DNA of 64,000 nucleotides from Neodontobutis hainanensis. Lineage: Eukaryota > Chordata > Actinopteri > Gobiiformes > Odontobutidae. A program made the translations under genes and the position numbers. The notes under the pieces were generated by a model. That model had not been told where the DNA came from. It worked only from the letters and a program-made list of their open reading frames with translations, and did no database searches. Of the stretch, positions 9,841 to 22,085 are shown piece after piece; the stretch's first letter is position 1, and each line of letters begins with the position of its first letter. The DNA lies in contig JALDNG010000026.1 in the NCBI GenBank assembly GCA_024349245.1, forward strand, positions 3,416,001 through 3,480,000, given 5' to 3'.

Positions 9841-10410
9841 ATTTATACTTCTGCGTTGAGTGTACGCCGTAGTGTACGCCGTAGTGTACGTCGTAGTGTA
9901 CGTCGTTAGGCTATGCACGTAGGCTACGCATGTATTCTACGCACGTAGGCGATGCTGTCGTGAGCATTTATACTTCTGTGTATGTCTGTTTTGCTCTGCA
10001 GTTACACCGCCGAAATGCTAGTTGGCGCGAGCGGGTTCCACTGTGTTTACATTCCTTGATCCTTGCGGGTTTCTACAAACAATGTCGACTGAAAAAGAGC
10101 GGATCATGTTGGGGCTGGAGCTTATCGAGGTCCAAAATTAAAATCGATCACTTGGTCAATTTCCATGTTGGCTCTTTACTGAATTTCGGAAATTAAAAAA
10201 TGGCGGGCGGTCCAGAGTGCAGAAGATCATTCCGGAAATGCGTAGGAGGAAACGTGATACTACCAAGCCGACCAATCAGAGATCTTGCAGTCCACGTGGT
10301 CGCGTACGTGTAGTTATATTTTTGAGGAGGTGCGCGTCAGGGTACATCAAAGGATACAACGTATGGTACACGTCAATGCGTATACGCACACCCGACGCAG
10401 AAGTATAAAT
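9841..10410. mobile_element. MITE-like element with ~26-bp terminal inverted repeats
   Basis: The left end ATTTATACTTCTGCGT (9841 onward) matches the reverse complement of the right end (10385-10410) at 23 of 26 positions. The interior holds four 12-bp tandem units (9859-9906), an internal copy of the terminal motif (ATTTATACTTCTGTGT near 9967), and a short frame from ATG 10082 to TAA 10141 encoding about 19 residues beginning MSTEKER, which may be a coding relic of an autonomous parent. At about 570 bp it cannot encode a transposase, so it is non-autonomous. PIF/Harbinger is a guess. Target duplications are not clear. Confidence 0.75.
9859..9906. repeat. Four 12-bp tandem repeats in the MITE end
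   Basis: Units AGTGTACGCCGT (two) and AGTGTACGTCGT (two) start at 9859, 9871, 9883 and 9895. Each holds two CpGs, unusual in this CpG-poor window. Their translation is a repeated SVRR. Confidence 0.95.
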
Positions 10411-11232
10411 TGGCCTTAAGTTTTTACTATGTAACTCTGGGGGGGGGGATTTTTGATTAATATGTCCGTTTATACTATCTGAAAACTATTGTTTTACTAT
10501 CCAGTAAAAGCCGAAAAGCCCGGATGTTACCGCCATTTTATTGCCCCGTCAAAAAGACAATATCAGTAAATAGGGGACCAATGGGTGGATTACATCCATT
10601 TAATTTACAATCTATGATCAACACCAACAGAGGAGCATGGAATAAATCTGGTATTAGCGGTTTGAACAACTTAACTAAGGCAGCGCTTGAATATCAAATC
10701 TCCGAACGTCATATAATGTCTTAGTGCATATACTGTATGTCGGGTGGATTTGCAGCCGGATCGGCAGAGAAAACAGGAGATCAGGTTTCAGAACGAGAGG
10801 ATCAAGGAGAACCATTACATCTTGACATGCCTTATTGACTGTGTTCTCTTTTGGGTAAACAGAAATTATCTAGGTTTGAAGATCACAGCAGACTGAGGTT
10901 TGTTGGACACATTCAAGCAAACATCTCCTGAAGTAGAGCTCTGGAGTCTGATGGACGGCTATGGCGCACATTTTGACCCAATTATACTAAAGGCTGAACA
11001 CACAGTCATGTACAACATGTGATCTTGTGACTTTTCTGAAGACGACTGGCCTCTCAGACAGCATGACAGAACTGTATGCACTTGGATTTCATTTACAAGT
11101 ATTGGGTAAGTGTTGCTAATTTATTATGTTGCTAAATGTTGTATTTTGCATTGAACAAAGTTCAAACAGGTATTTTACATGTTGTGTGTGTTTATTCATT
11201 GTTGCTGCAATGTGGCATAGGCCTACTTGGTG
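10411..11232. other. No gene seen between MITE and LINE relic
   Basis: A G run at about 10439-10448 is followed by mixed-composition sequence that I cannot assign. Part of it may be decayed 5' sequence of the LINE downstream, but no protein similarity is visible. Confidence 0.45.
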
Positions 11233-12655
11233 CATTGAAATATTCTTCTCAGAGCTCATCAACAACAGCAGTAACAACTCACGTGTCCTGTTTGCTACAA
11301 TGAACAGATTAACAAACGCTCCAGCTCCCTTTCCTCCAGAATTAGTTTCCAACACTAAATGCAATGAGTTTGCATTGTTTTTTAACGACAAGGTTCAAGG
11401 CATTAAACATGCGATACAGTCCAAAGGACATACAACAACACTGCAGCCACATAGGAGACCTTTGGTTGAGTTTACACATTTTACACCCATTAATGACAGA
11501 ACAATTGAAAAAAGTGTCTCCAGCCTGAGTTCAGCCACCTGCTGCCTCGATGTTCTACCCACTAGATTTCTAAAATCAGTACTAAGCAGTTTGTTACCAC
11601 AACTCACTAATATAGTCAATAATTCCTTACAGTTTGGAACATTTCCAAGGGCCTTAAAAACTGCTGTCATTAAGCCTCTCCTAAAGAAGAGCAGTTTTGA
11701 TGCAACAGTGCTCAACAACTATAGGCCCATATCAAACCTGCCATTTTTAGGGAAAGTCATCAAAAAAGTTGTATATCAGCAACTTAATGACTTTCTATTA
11801 CTTAACAACTGCTTTGATCCTTTTCAGTTTGGTTTTAGGCCCCATCACAGACTGAGACTGCACTTATCAAAGTCACAAATGACATCCGTCTGAACACTGA
11901 CGCGGGCAAAGTCTCTGTTGGACTTGAGTGCTGTGTTTGATACAGTGGACCATGAAATCCTGTCACAAAGATTAGAAAAATGGATAAGTATCTCTGGAAC
12001 TGCTCTTAAATGGTTTCAGTCCTATCTTGAAGACAGGAAGTACTTTGTTTCGGTTGGTAACTGTGTATCAGACCAAATGGCCCTGACATGTGGGGTTCCA
12101 CAGGGGTCTATCTTGGGACCCCTATTATTCAATCTCTACATGCTTCCTTTAGGCCAGTTAATACACAGCTGTGGCGTATCCTACCATAATTATGCAGATG
12201 ATACTCTACATCAGGTGAAAAATGGACCAATCCATTCACTGTGTCACTGCATCGAACAGATTGATGTGTGGATGCAAAATAATTTTCTCCAACTGAACAC
12301 AAACAAGACTGAACTAATTATCTTTGGGAACAGAAACAAAGAGAAAGTGTCAGCAGTCACCTCGAGTCTCTTTCTCTAAAATCTAAAAACCAGGTTAGAA
12401 CTCTAGGGGTCATCATGGACTCAGACTTAATTTTCTAGAGTCACATTAAGTCAGTTACATCATCTGCATTTTATCACCTTAAAAACTTTTCCAGAGTCAA
12501 AGGGCTAATGTCTCAACCAGACTTAGAGAAACCTATTCCTGCTTTTATCTCCAGCAGGTTAGATTACTGTAAAGGCCTGCTCACTGGTCTCTCAAAACGA
12601 GGGTTAAGACAGCTGCAGCTTATTCAGAACACTGCTGCTCGGGTTCTAACTATTG
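11233..12655 (+). pseudogene. Degenerate L2-clade LINE reverse transcriptase (5'- and 3'-truncated)
   Basis: The reverse transcriptase region of a non-LTR retrotransposon. Frame 1 (to stop at 11893) carries YRPISNLPFLGKV (about 11719-11757) and QFGFRP. Frame 2 (11918-12379) carries motif A DLSAVFDTVDHEIL, motif B GVPQGSILGPLLF (about 12092-12130) and the catalytic YADD (12191-12202). The last part (12508 onward) has LDYCKGLLTGLSKRG and IQNTAARVLT. This order matches fish L2-like elements. Lesions are a frameshift near 11845, a deletion with shift near 11915, a shift near 12357 and an in-frame TAG at 12436-12438. The endonuclease half and the usual L2 tail are missing. It is a dead copy and not a host gene. 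Confidence 0.92.
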
Positions 12656-12942
12656 TACTGTTGTCTGCTGAAGGTCCTCACGGACCTCACGGTCCTGCCA
12701 CTGCTTTTGGGTATATTTCATAACCCAAAGAGCACACTTACTGCAGTCTTTAAGCGTCCAGAATTTGGTTTTTAATCAAAGACAAAGTATAAGTTCTTTT
12801 ACTATTTATAATTTTTTTTGGTCATATTTTTTAACAGGTTAATGTGTTTCATCTGTCAGTGAACACATTGCATCTAGGACATTTTGATCTTGTCACTAAC
12901 TTCAACACCTTCCTTCTTCTCTTCCACGGGACCAACTAAAAG

Positions 12943-12944
<2 letters not shown>
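12656..12944. other. No gene seen; L2 3' end lost here
   Basis: LINE similarity stops at about 12655. A small palindrome AGGTCC-TCAC-GGACCT lies at about 12673-12688. The rest is A+T-rich. Confidence 0.5.

Positions 12945-13023
<79 letters not shown>
12945..13023. repeat. (TA)n microsatellite
   Basis: Uninterrupted AT dinucleotides for about 76 bp, grading into TTATTATTATT. Confidence 0.98.
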
Positions 13024-13024
<1 letters not shown>

Positions 13025-14094
13025 ATTATTTTTTTGTTAAAACATGGTTTATGCTCTTTAGTGGAGTTGCTGTTTCATGTGCTCCTTTTTATCCCTACAG
13101 AAAACATCAGTTTAATCACATGTAGCATATTCTTCTTATGTGGGAACTGTAACAAATCAGTCTTCCAGTAAATGGAAATAGACAATGGAAAAGGTGCCTT
13201 ATTTTTACTGAGCAATACTACTTTCACCAGATTGACTTGTTTAAGGTAACTGCTTTTTGGTCTCTCAAACTTTCAGAAAGATTTTTTTCATCATAACAAC
13301 TCTACATTTTCTGCAAATATGTGTTTTTATTATTATTTTTTTCATTCTTTTTTAATTACTTATTTTTCGGGCTCAGTATTACAATTGGCCACTGGTGGAT
13401 CTGCCAACACAGAGACAGTCCATTTTTCAGTTCTTTTTAACATGACAAATTTTAAATGCTACACTTGTTTTTGACCACATTTTTATGAACTTCTTGATAT
13501 GCCACACTTTTGAGTGGGACAGATTATCTCGGAAAAGGAGATGTGCTCACTAACAGTGATTAAAATAAATTTGTGAAGAATATTTGAGAGACATAGGCCT
13601 TTTGTGTACATAGAAAAAGCCTTAGATCTTTGAACTTAGCTCATAAAGAATGGGGGCAAAAACAAAAGCGTTGGGTTTAAATGTTAGTTTAGTATATAAA
13701 ACATCCAGAGTTTTCCACAGATTCACACTAGTGCTTAGGAACTTTGAGTTTTTTTACATCAAAACTGCTTCCCCACTGCAGTACACCACATTCACTGTAT
13801 CACATCAAAGAAAAGTTTAATAATAAAACCTACTATATGATGTCTTAAGAGCAATGTGTTTTTTGGTGATTAACCAGTTTTTCTCAAAGAAAAGAAAGAA
13901 AGAATAAAAGGCAGCATGTTGTACGTTTAACATTTCTACAATAAAAAAAATCTAATTTGATTATGATGGACAATCCGAATATTGTTTGAAATTGGGGAAA
14001 CACTGGCTGCTTCCACGGCCGAGTCTTTTTTCAAAAGTGTGTATGTGTGAGTTTGAGGAGGGAGATCCCCTTTACTCACCGCCAAAATAACAGT
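13024..14094. other. No gene seen
   Basis: A+T-rich, with several T-rich runs. No exon or repeat family is recognised. Confidence 0.5.
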
Positions 14095-14251
14095 GTCACA
14101 TGACCTTGCCATCGAGACAGTTATATATCTGTGTGAAACAAAGGGCAGCTCACTGCTATTCTCAGCCTCAGGAACAAGTCCATGTAGACCAAAAAAATAA
14201 ATAAAAAATTATGTGTCAGCTGGCCTAAAGCCATGAACCTTCTAACTCTAT
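14095..14251. repeat. Dispersed ~150-bp repeat, copy 2
   Basis: It is collinear with 8726-8869, from GTCACATGACCTTGCCAT to CTAACTCTATC. It differs by substitutions and by a longer A-rich run before the shared CCTAAAGCCATG block. Confidence 0.75.
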
Positions 14252-14783
14252 CAGTCTCTTCTTTTAAAATGTACCTCACCATCAACCCCAATGTTGTGTT
14301 TGTTTGTGAGCCAAGAGGGAGATCCCCTTTATCTCTACACTGAGCGATGGCTTCCTCAAAACCCAGCAGTGCAGAAATATCATAAGCACCCATCATCGCA
14401 CGCAGACAGTACCATCCATTGGCATGATTTTTATTGAAAAATAAAATGGGGATGATTTTGTCAGCGTTACATGAGACAAGTTTATATTTAGATGTGTTCA
14501 TCGATTTGCAGCTGACACACTACACTGGGGCTGTCTGCAGCCCATAACTCAGAACGCACCGCAGAGATTGGCCGAATCCTGCTGGCACTAAATCAGACGG
14601 CACGGAAACGCCACCAGAGGACACCAGCTGGATTATGAGTGATTCTGAATGGTTTCTTACTTTTTACACACTCAAAAGTGATGTCACCTGTGGGAAATGG
14701 AAGTGCCATTTGTAAATAGAAAGGAGACGATACTTCTGAGCTGCTTTGCTATAAAATGCAGATGTAGCAGATTGTCTACATTT

Positions 14784-14785
<2 letters not shown>
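14252..14785. other. No gene seen; mixed-composition single-copy-looking DNA
   Basis: A compact hairpin GGGCTG-TCTG-CAGCCC lies near 14528-14543. The surrounding non-repetitive sequence could be a conserved non-coding element, but nothing here proves it. Confidence 0.4.

Positions 14786-14852
<67 letters not shown>
14786..14852. repeat. (TG)n microsatellite
   Basis: About 66 bp of uninterrupted TG dinucleotides. Confidence 0.98.
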
Positions 14853-14854
<2 letters not shown>

Positions 14855-17800
14855 TGTCTGGGCTTTAATCTGTCCATCTGCTCACTGCACTAATTTGCCT
14901 TATGTTTTCATATTTTCTTAATAGGAGTCGCAAGTTGTGCAGTTCTAAATGCTACTAATGTTCAATTTAGAATAATAAAGGAACAATAGAGCCACAGTGG
15001 ACCTATGTTATGTTTATGTCATTTGGCTGTCCTCCTGGTTTGCTCTTGTGCACATTACTAAGGACATAATTACACAAACTAAATATCACTGGACACCCAG
15101 CTAATTTAAAAGTCTAAATTGTCCAGGTAGCACTGGAATTTTAAATTTTCTGAAAGGGCAGGCATAAAAAAAGTTCTTACACAGCAAAGGAAGGTAATGG
15201 TCTTTGGGGCTAAGCTATACTTTGGCAACACTTGTATGTGGTTAATTATTTTGTTAATCCCTTTAATGAATCTGTTTCTTCATTCCTCAGGAAAATTAAG
15301 ACTTTACCTGTCAAGAATCGACATCCAATCTGAATGCAGTTTGCCATTCATTAATCCCTGAACATTTCTGAAATATCACTTTCAGTAGTTGTTTTCCAGT
15401 TACAATCCGACAACAAACAATGTCTTCCTGATGAGCTTGTTCTGTCTGCTAGCCCCTCCAGCCTTGATGCCACATCCCCAGCACACTAACTGCAAAGATC
15501 AGTGCACTCCCTCCATCAACTGATACAACATCAGGTTGCCTGTTGCTACCTAAAGCTTAACTGCCACTGCAGACCCTCCTCTGCGCCTCCTTAGATCAGT
15601 GGGGATTTGTTTTTGTTTTTTTGTTGTGACAAGGCTGTGATAAGGAATGACATGAAAATTATTAAATAAAATCATACAAAATAAAACAAGAATCAGCCAG
15701 CCAAAATTGTTCCCTTTTTTTTAAATTGAAAAGGCATTTGGACTCAGCTTTTTAAAGGTTAAGATATTTCATCTCTTATTCCAAGATACTTTTTTTAGTT
15801 CTGAGATCAACTTATATGAGAGCTGGGCTTATATCTGGAGGGAGAGGTTTGACCTGAAACTGACTCTGATTGGACCAGGCTCTTCTGGTCTTATAATTGT
15901 TACCTTGAAAGGTCAGTGTGACTCCTGATTTGACAATTGTTAAGGCTCATGTGAGCTGTTAGTATCACTGTTTCTTTCAGGTTTCAGGTGTGGTATTTCT
16001 TCTACAGTTTGATTTCGGTTTCAAAACAGTGTTCTGAGTTAAATCAAGGTACAGTTAAATCTGAGTCCAGATTTAACCTTACTTTCAAATGCCCTGGATG
16101 ACTGAAACATTTAAACACATTAACTAACTTGAACTCATTTGTTGATTTCAACACTATATTTGACACACATCTAAGTTTGGTAAGTAGTATGAGGGTTCAG
16201 CAGACAAGGTGCACGTTCAGCTCTTTTAGGAAGCATATGATCAAGTGCAATTCTGTCGAGAGAAAGTATAGAGCCATGGTTTCCAGGTGTGGTTTCAAAC
16301 AAAGTCTGTAAATGGTCCCATGACAATTTTTGTACATAGCCACAGTATTTTTAGATTATCTCATGTAGTGACAATGATAATACAGCCACAATCACCGACA
16401 TAATGCAAGACAAAAATACCTTACAATTCCAACAAATCTAGCTGCCGAGAGTAAGCTTGTTTACTTTATCACGTTTCAGGTTGATTAACACATATTCACT
16501 GAACTACAATCAGGTACAAGAGCGGAAATAACCTGCCACAACAGATCATCTAACAGAGACTTATTATTTTTTTAAAACAATGCAGTGTCCTTCAATTGAG
16601 TATTACTGTGAGGACAGCGGTTTGACATACAATGTGATAAAAATAGCAAGTGGTGAAATAGAAGACTCATAAAGTAATCTCACAGAATATATATTATTAC
16701 ATGCAGTCACTGGTGGAAGCAGAGGCCACCACATTAATGAATCAAATGGAAACATGCTCCAAATAACAACTGTATATTTTGATGACTATGTCTTTTACAT
16801 TTTATGTAATGCATTTCCATATAAGCATTTACTTGAGTCAATATCTTTTATCATGGTCAATGCAAATGGTCAGCACTAAAGTCAAACCCAACCCAAATTG
16901 TAAAAGTCTTTTTATTTTCTTTAAAATGGTCTTGGTCCCAATAGATTTTAATCTCTTAAGTGCTTAAGCAATTATTTTACTTGTGTCAGTTCTGAAAGTT
17001 TGAACTGAATCTGGTGACTGTTAACCCAAACCCATTGAGATGAAATACAACTTAGATATTATTCATACACAAATGTAAGTGCAAGGTCTATTTGTAATAT
17101 GACTTCAGCTTGAGAGTGACTTGCAGATTTCCACAGTTGACATGCCTGTGCTGTTCACTCACTGCTCATGAGCCCTCGGCCTTATGGCACATCCACTGAA
17201 CTTTTTATAGCAGCTTCATCAAAGTGGCCCATAAACATAAAAGTGATGTGGGATCAGATGGCAGGCATTTCTTATACACACTTCTATATAAACCTTTGGA
17301 TTAGAGATGAGTGTTGCTCCTACACTGCACTTCCTTTAGAAGGGAAATGTGGGAAATGTAGTTTAGAGCAGCTGACCTTTATTTTTATACGAATGCAATA
17401 AATTTGTACGGTATAGAATTTATTATGGCAGCTAAACAATCCCATTGACAATAGTCTTTTCTTTCTTTAAATAGATTTCTACTGCACAGTTGCATGTATT
17501 TTGTTGGAGTTCTGTTTGTAAAATTCCTTTTTTTCAAACTGATTTTGACAAAAAAAAGTTACATTCTACCCGTTTAAGATGACAAACAACATATGTAAAA
17601 ATGACATCATGACTTTAAAAAAATCCACAAAATCCAAAAGTACTTTGCTGTTCCTCAGTAACATCCACACAAAATTCACCTCTTTCAAGCTAAGTTCTTG
17701 ATTCTAATTGCATCAACAAAGCTGCGATTGTGGGTTTTGTAAAGTCAGAATTTGATGCATTGTACATGTTTCATTATAACAGTATGTATATTGCTAACTA

Positions 17801-19039
17801 ATCTCATACACCAAGACTAGTTGCAAGAACCTTTATAAACTTTGACATTTTGAAGAGAAAGCACCATGTAGAAAGCTCAGTAATTCTTTGGCCCTAACCT
17901 TACTAGCTTTTGAAGGAGATTCTCTTTAATTCCAGAGTTTTCAAAAGTTCACAATAATGCTTCTAATCTGCTTAATTTACCTTTGCCTTAAAATACACTG
18001 GGAATTTGGCGACAGAACAATAGATGGAAAGGACAATGTGAGCTGGATCTGTTTGGATTTATTTGCATTTTGGCAAATTAACCGACTGGGTTAGCCACTG
18101 ACCTCTGAGAGCATCTGCTTCATCTGGCTAACACGCCTTAGCATTGTGGGCTAATGATTGTTTATGTGTTAAGGCCCCCGTGGTACAGTTTGGTCCCTCT
18201 ATTCTAAGGGACAAATGGTTGGCATCCAGCACAATTAGTTTTAGAGCCAGATCGAAAGTCAAAGTCTTTTCATTAGATTGAAAAGCTCTCCTGTGGTAAA
18301 AGTATTACCTAAAGTCATATATTTAACTTTCCTCTCCAGTGCTACTAATTAAAAATACAATCACACATCTTGTTCCTTCTGCCACCCGGACTTCTCTCCA
18401 TCTTTTTTTGTTACTTGCTCGTCTTTGCCTTTGTCCTCCTCTCTTTTCACAATTCCTTTTTTTCCATCCTGCCGCTGGCTCGGATCACAGAGCTCTCGCT
18501 CTCAAGATTAAAAAGTGTCTGCAGGATTTGTACACTGTATCCATTGCTTCTCCCCCCACCACCAGGTAATGCAGAAAAAGCATTCATCTCCGAGGCCATT
18601 TCACACGCCAGCTAAAGTAATGGTCCCCCGGGAACTTTAACTGCATCATAGAGGAACCAGACTGAGAGGCAAAACAGGAAGGGAAGATCATAGAAATATT
18701 TTGGCGTTCGGTCCTGGTGGTTGACGTTTGTCTCCAATGGGACATCCCCCGACACAGAGACAGAGTTTGAAAATGTTTATTGTTTTTTTGTCCTACAACA
18801 GAACCTCATTATTCTGTCTGGTTGCCAAGCCCTATCAGATGAGTGCATAGGTACGCTGTGGGACAGTGACGCACTGATGAGCGTATGCACACCTGAAAGA
18901 TTCAACGGATACTGCAGGTCTCCCTGAAGGCAGGGAGAGTGGAGTCATTTGAGCACACATTAAAAAACACACAGTTGTGTGCATGTATTCAGAATTTAAA
19001 TATGTAATCTTGAGTACACTTTATTAGGGTAACAGACTA
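14853..19039. other. Long stretch with no recognisable gene
   Basis: About 4.2 kb of A+T-rich sequence with only short frames. At 18060-18180 a mixed-composition block contains an octamer-like ATTTGCAT and could be regulatory. A pyrimidine-rich tract lies at 18370-18470. No exon, repeat family or RNA gene is supported. Confidence 0.5.
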
Positions 19040-19245
19040 AACCTATAGTAGAACAGTCGACTAAAATACTGATGACAGCAAGAGGGTCCCGGGTTCAACT
19101 CCCAGGTCAGGAGTTTTCATGTTCTCCCAATGCTAGTATAGATTTCCTCCAGGTACTCTGGTTTTCCCCACCAACAGGCTAGGCGCCCCCTGGTGTGGCA
19201 GCCAACAAGGAATTTCCTAGTGTGATAATATAAAAAAAATAAAAG
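19040..19245 (+). mobile_element. tRNA-derived SINE, same family as 1120-1285
   Basis: A tRNA-like B box (GGGTTCAACTCCC, 19091-19103) follows ACAGCAAGAGGGTCC. Downstream are TTTTCATGTTCTCCC, TTTCCTCCAGGTACTC, GGTTTTCCCCACC and AGGAATTTCC. The A box is degraded. The motif order matches the 1120-1285 fragment but includes the tRNA-derived head. Extra sequence (GGCGCCCCCTGGTGTGGC) separates the last two blocks. Confidence 0.75.
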
Positions 19246-21099
19246 ATCTGTGGCAAAGGTTGACACTTTTGCTGTTGGGATATTCCTGTCAATTACATAT
19301 TGCCTCCTCCAGAAGGTACAGTGCTGTCATTTTATTAAAATATAGTTAGAGAAGCTCCTATCATTATCACAGAAGAAAGCATAAGAGGCTATTGACTCCT
19401 GTAAAAGTAAATATGTAAGGATTAATAAATGAAGAGTGAGTAGTAGCGTGTAAGAGTTCGGAGGCAAGAGGGGCCTGACACACAATTTCAGTTGCATGAG
19501 GCAGAGGCCAGAAACCTGGATACTCGACCTGCAGGACTCCAAAAGGAACACTGTGGCATGCATACACAGTATCCTGGTTTCTGACAGCTGCCGATAGACT
19601 GAGCATGTCCGAGTTGAGTACAGGGATGCACAGAAAAATAACACATTTTCACATTTAATGCTGCTGTTTTCATGTCTTCACTGGTCTCAAAGACCTTTAA
19701 CTATTGTTACAGCCGCTGTGGTGGCCAAATTCTACACAAAGTTGAATGTTAATTTGGATATTACTTGTCCATCTGTAGTAGGAATGTGGTAGCCTAAATA
19801 AGCTGTTTCTGTAGTCTATGTTACTTTGTCATTTGTTCCATACAAATAATCCAGGATACTATTGTTTGTCATGTATACAGGGATATTAATAAACAGGTTT
19901 CTCTGCATGTAAACGCCATATCCCAAACATAGTCATAACCGGGATATGCCTCATAACTCAGATACTCAAGTGCATGTAAACGCACCCAATGTTTAATGAG
20001 GCAGAGATAATTATTGTTCTGAATCTAAGGTCGCAGCTAAGCTAACGCTAACGCTAAGCTCTAAACTTCAATTTGGTGTCATGTATTAGTATTTTATTGG
20101 AGAAAAATCTGTCTGGTTTTAGTTATTTTTTTATAAAAGTGAGAGGTCCCTAGGCTGCTTTTGGAGAAAGTGGAGTCTGACACAGGGTGTTAAGAGAATT
20201 TTGGTTACAGATTAAATGAGCAGACAATAATAGACAGGTTTAATCTTTGCAAAGAGAAGCAAAACGGACACACATGAACAATGGTACGTGGAAGGTTTTG
20301 CTTAAAGGTGTAAACAATACATGAAGCTTTATAGGTGTACATTATGCCCCCCCAGCTCCAGGGTCGTGGATGGACGTGTATTGAGCTGACGTGTCAGTCA
20401 TAGATGTGTGTCTATGTGTACAGGACAGTGTCCCTGGACAATGATTAGATGTAGTGCATTGTTTGGATTAGTCTGGCACCAAATAGGAGATATAGCTAAA
20501 GACATTAAGTCATACTTGTGCGTGGATAAGCATGTGAACTGGAGCAGGAGTGAGAGCATAATATATAACATTAATGGAGATGTACAATTCCCATAACACA
20601 GGGACAGCAAAAAAAGGAAATGTAGTGGAGCTTTAAGTAGTGATTTTTATCATAGCATCTTAACATTACTATCCAGTAAACTAACTTCTTAAAGTATCCC
20701 TTTTTACTTTTGGCTCCATGACCTCAAATTTCTTGCTTTCTCAGAAATAATAATTTCTAAAGATAAGTTTGCTTTGTGTGCCTTTTATGGATTGAAAATG
20801 TCAAGACACTATCAAGCTTCACCGCTCCTTTTTTATGTGGCCTTCATCTGAAAAAGTGAGTAAGAGAGGATATAGAATTAAGAAAAAGAATTTGACTTGA
20901 TTGGACTAATTGTGTAACAATAGCAAATTTATCACAAAGCTGCAGTGTATGGGAAGAGTTCAAAGGTTGCATTAAGTCGTTCTGCTCTGTTTTACCTGTT
21001 TCAATGTCATTATCATTCTAAAACAGTATGCACTTGATGTCTCCCGTCTCCTGTCTCTAGTCTGAGCTGTGATCCCGGGACAGATCTCTCTAGCACATG

Positions 21100-21100
<1 letters not shown>
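19246..21100. other. No gene seen
   Basis: A+T-rich sequence. A near-palindromic run of GCTAA/CTAAGC words lies near 20037-20060. Frames on the minus strand at 19327-19673 overlap in several registers and show no domain. Confidence 0.5.

Positions 21101-21183
<83 letters not shown>
21101..21183. repeat. (CA)n microsatellite
   Basis: About 83 bp of uninterrupted CA dinucleotides. Confidence 0.98.
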
Positions 21184-21185
<2 letters not shown>

Positions 21186-21894
21186 ATACACACTAAGTCC
21201 CTGGAGCTCCTGAGAAGCGGAGATTGCCTCTTTAAGGTAGAAATCAATATCCTTTCTTTCCCCATCTTTGCTGCGTTCCTCATGTCCTCTCAATTCCTGC
21301 GTCTCCTCTCTCCATCTCGTGTGTGTGTCTCCCGCCGCTTCCTCGACCTCACCTGAGACTCTTCATCTGCTCCAAGACACACACGACGAGATCAGAAATG
21401 GCCCCGGCTGCCTCTGGGATGGTCCCCTCTCAGCGCTCACATAGAGTCAACCCGTCCATAAATACATACATACTTAAATGCATACTGAGCAGTGCCTTAT
21501 GGTGTCACCGAATGGGATGCATTGCACACATGAGCTGGAGGTACAACTGGTGGAAGGCCTCACACCTCTTTATTTGGCAGAGCTAAAAATACTGCAACAA
21601 GGAATGGCCATGGGGCAGTTTGGGATTAGGAAGGTTCAGCTACAGTGGTGAACTAGAAGGGACAAGCTTTGGAAAAGTGCGAGCTTAAAAATGTCAGCCG
21701 TTCCAAAAATTCTGCTAGATGACTAAATGTAATTCCCCCTTATCATCATTATCAATGCATTCTCTGAGAAATGCAGTACCATATCAACATTTCAGATTAA
21801 TTTCTTGTTCCACGTTTGCAAATCTTTGCCACCAAGGAGCTGAGTTTGTACCATAGTTTGTAACATAGTAAACATATATAATATTTGACAAATG
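21184..21894. other. No gene seen
   Basis: C/T-rich at 21240-21400, then mixed sequence. No exon boundary pair or repeat is recognised. Confidence 0.5.
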
Positions 21895-22085
21895 ATGTGC
21901 CTCCGGGGAAGACCTAGGACACGCTGGAGGGACTATGTCTCTCGGCTGGTCTGGGATCGCCTCAGTATTCCCCTGGAAGAACTGGAGGAATTGTCTAGGG
22001 AGAGGGAAAGCTGGGCGTCTCTGCTTAGACTGCTGCCCCTGCGACCCGGCCCCGGTCAAGTGGAAGAAAATAGATGATGGATGGA
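21895..22085 (+). pseudogene. LINE 3'-end fragment (C-terminus of ORF2)
   Basis: The translation from about 21898 includes RGRPRTRWRDYVSRL, then EELEELSRERESWASLLRLL and PGPG. I recognise this as the C-terminal tail common to a fish non-LTR retrotransposon family. It ends with the family's GATGGATGG tail at about 22074-22084. Only the last ~60 codons remain, typical of 5'-truncated insertion. A shorter minus-strand piece of the same family lies at 61046-61130. The clade (Maui, RTE or Rex type) is not resolved. Confidence 0.85.

Noticed and set aside
11126..12723. Reverse transcriptase as a functional host or element gene
   Set aside because: Several frameshifts and an in-frame stop show a dead LINE copy.
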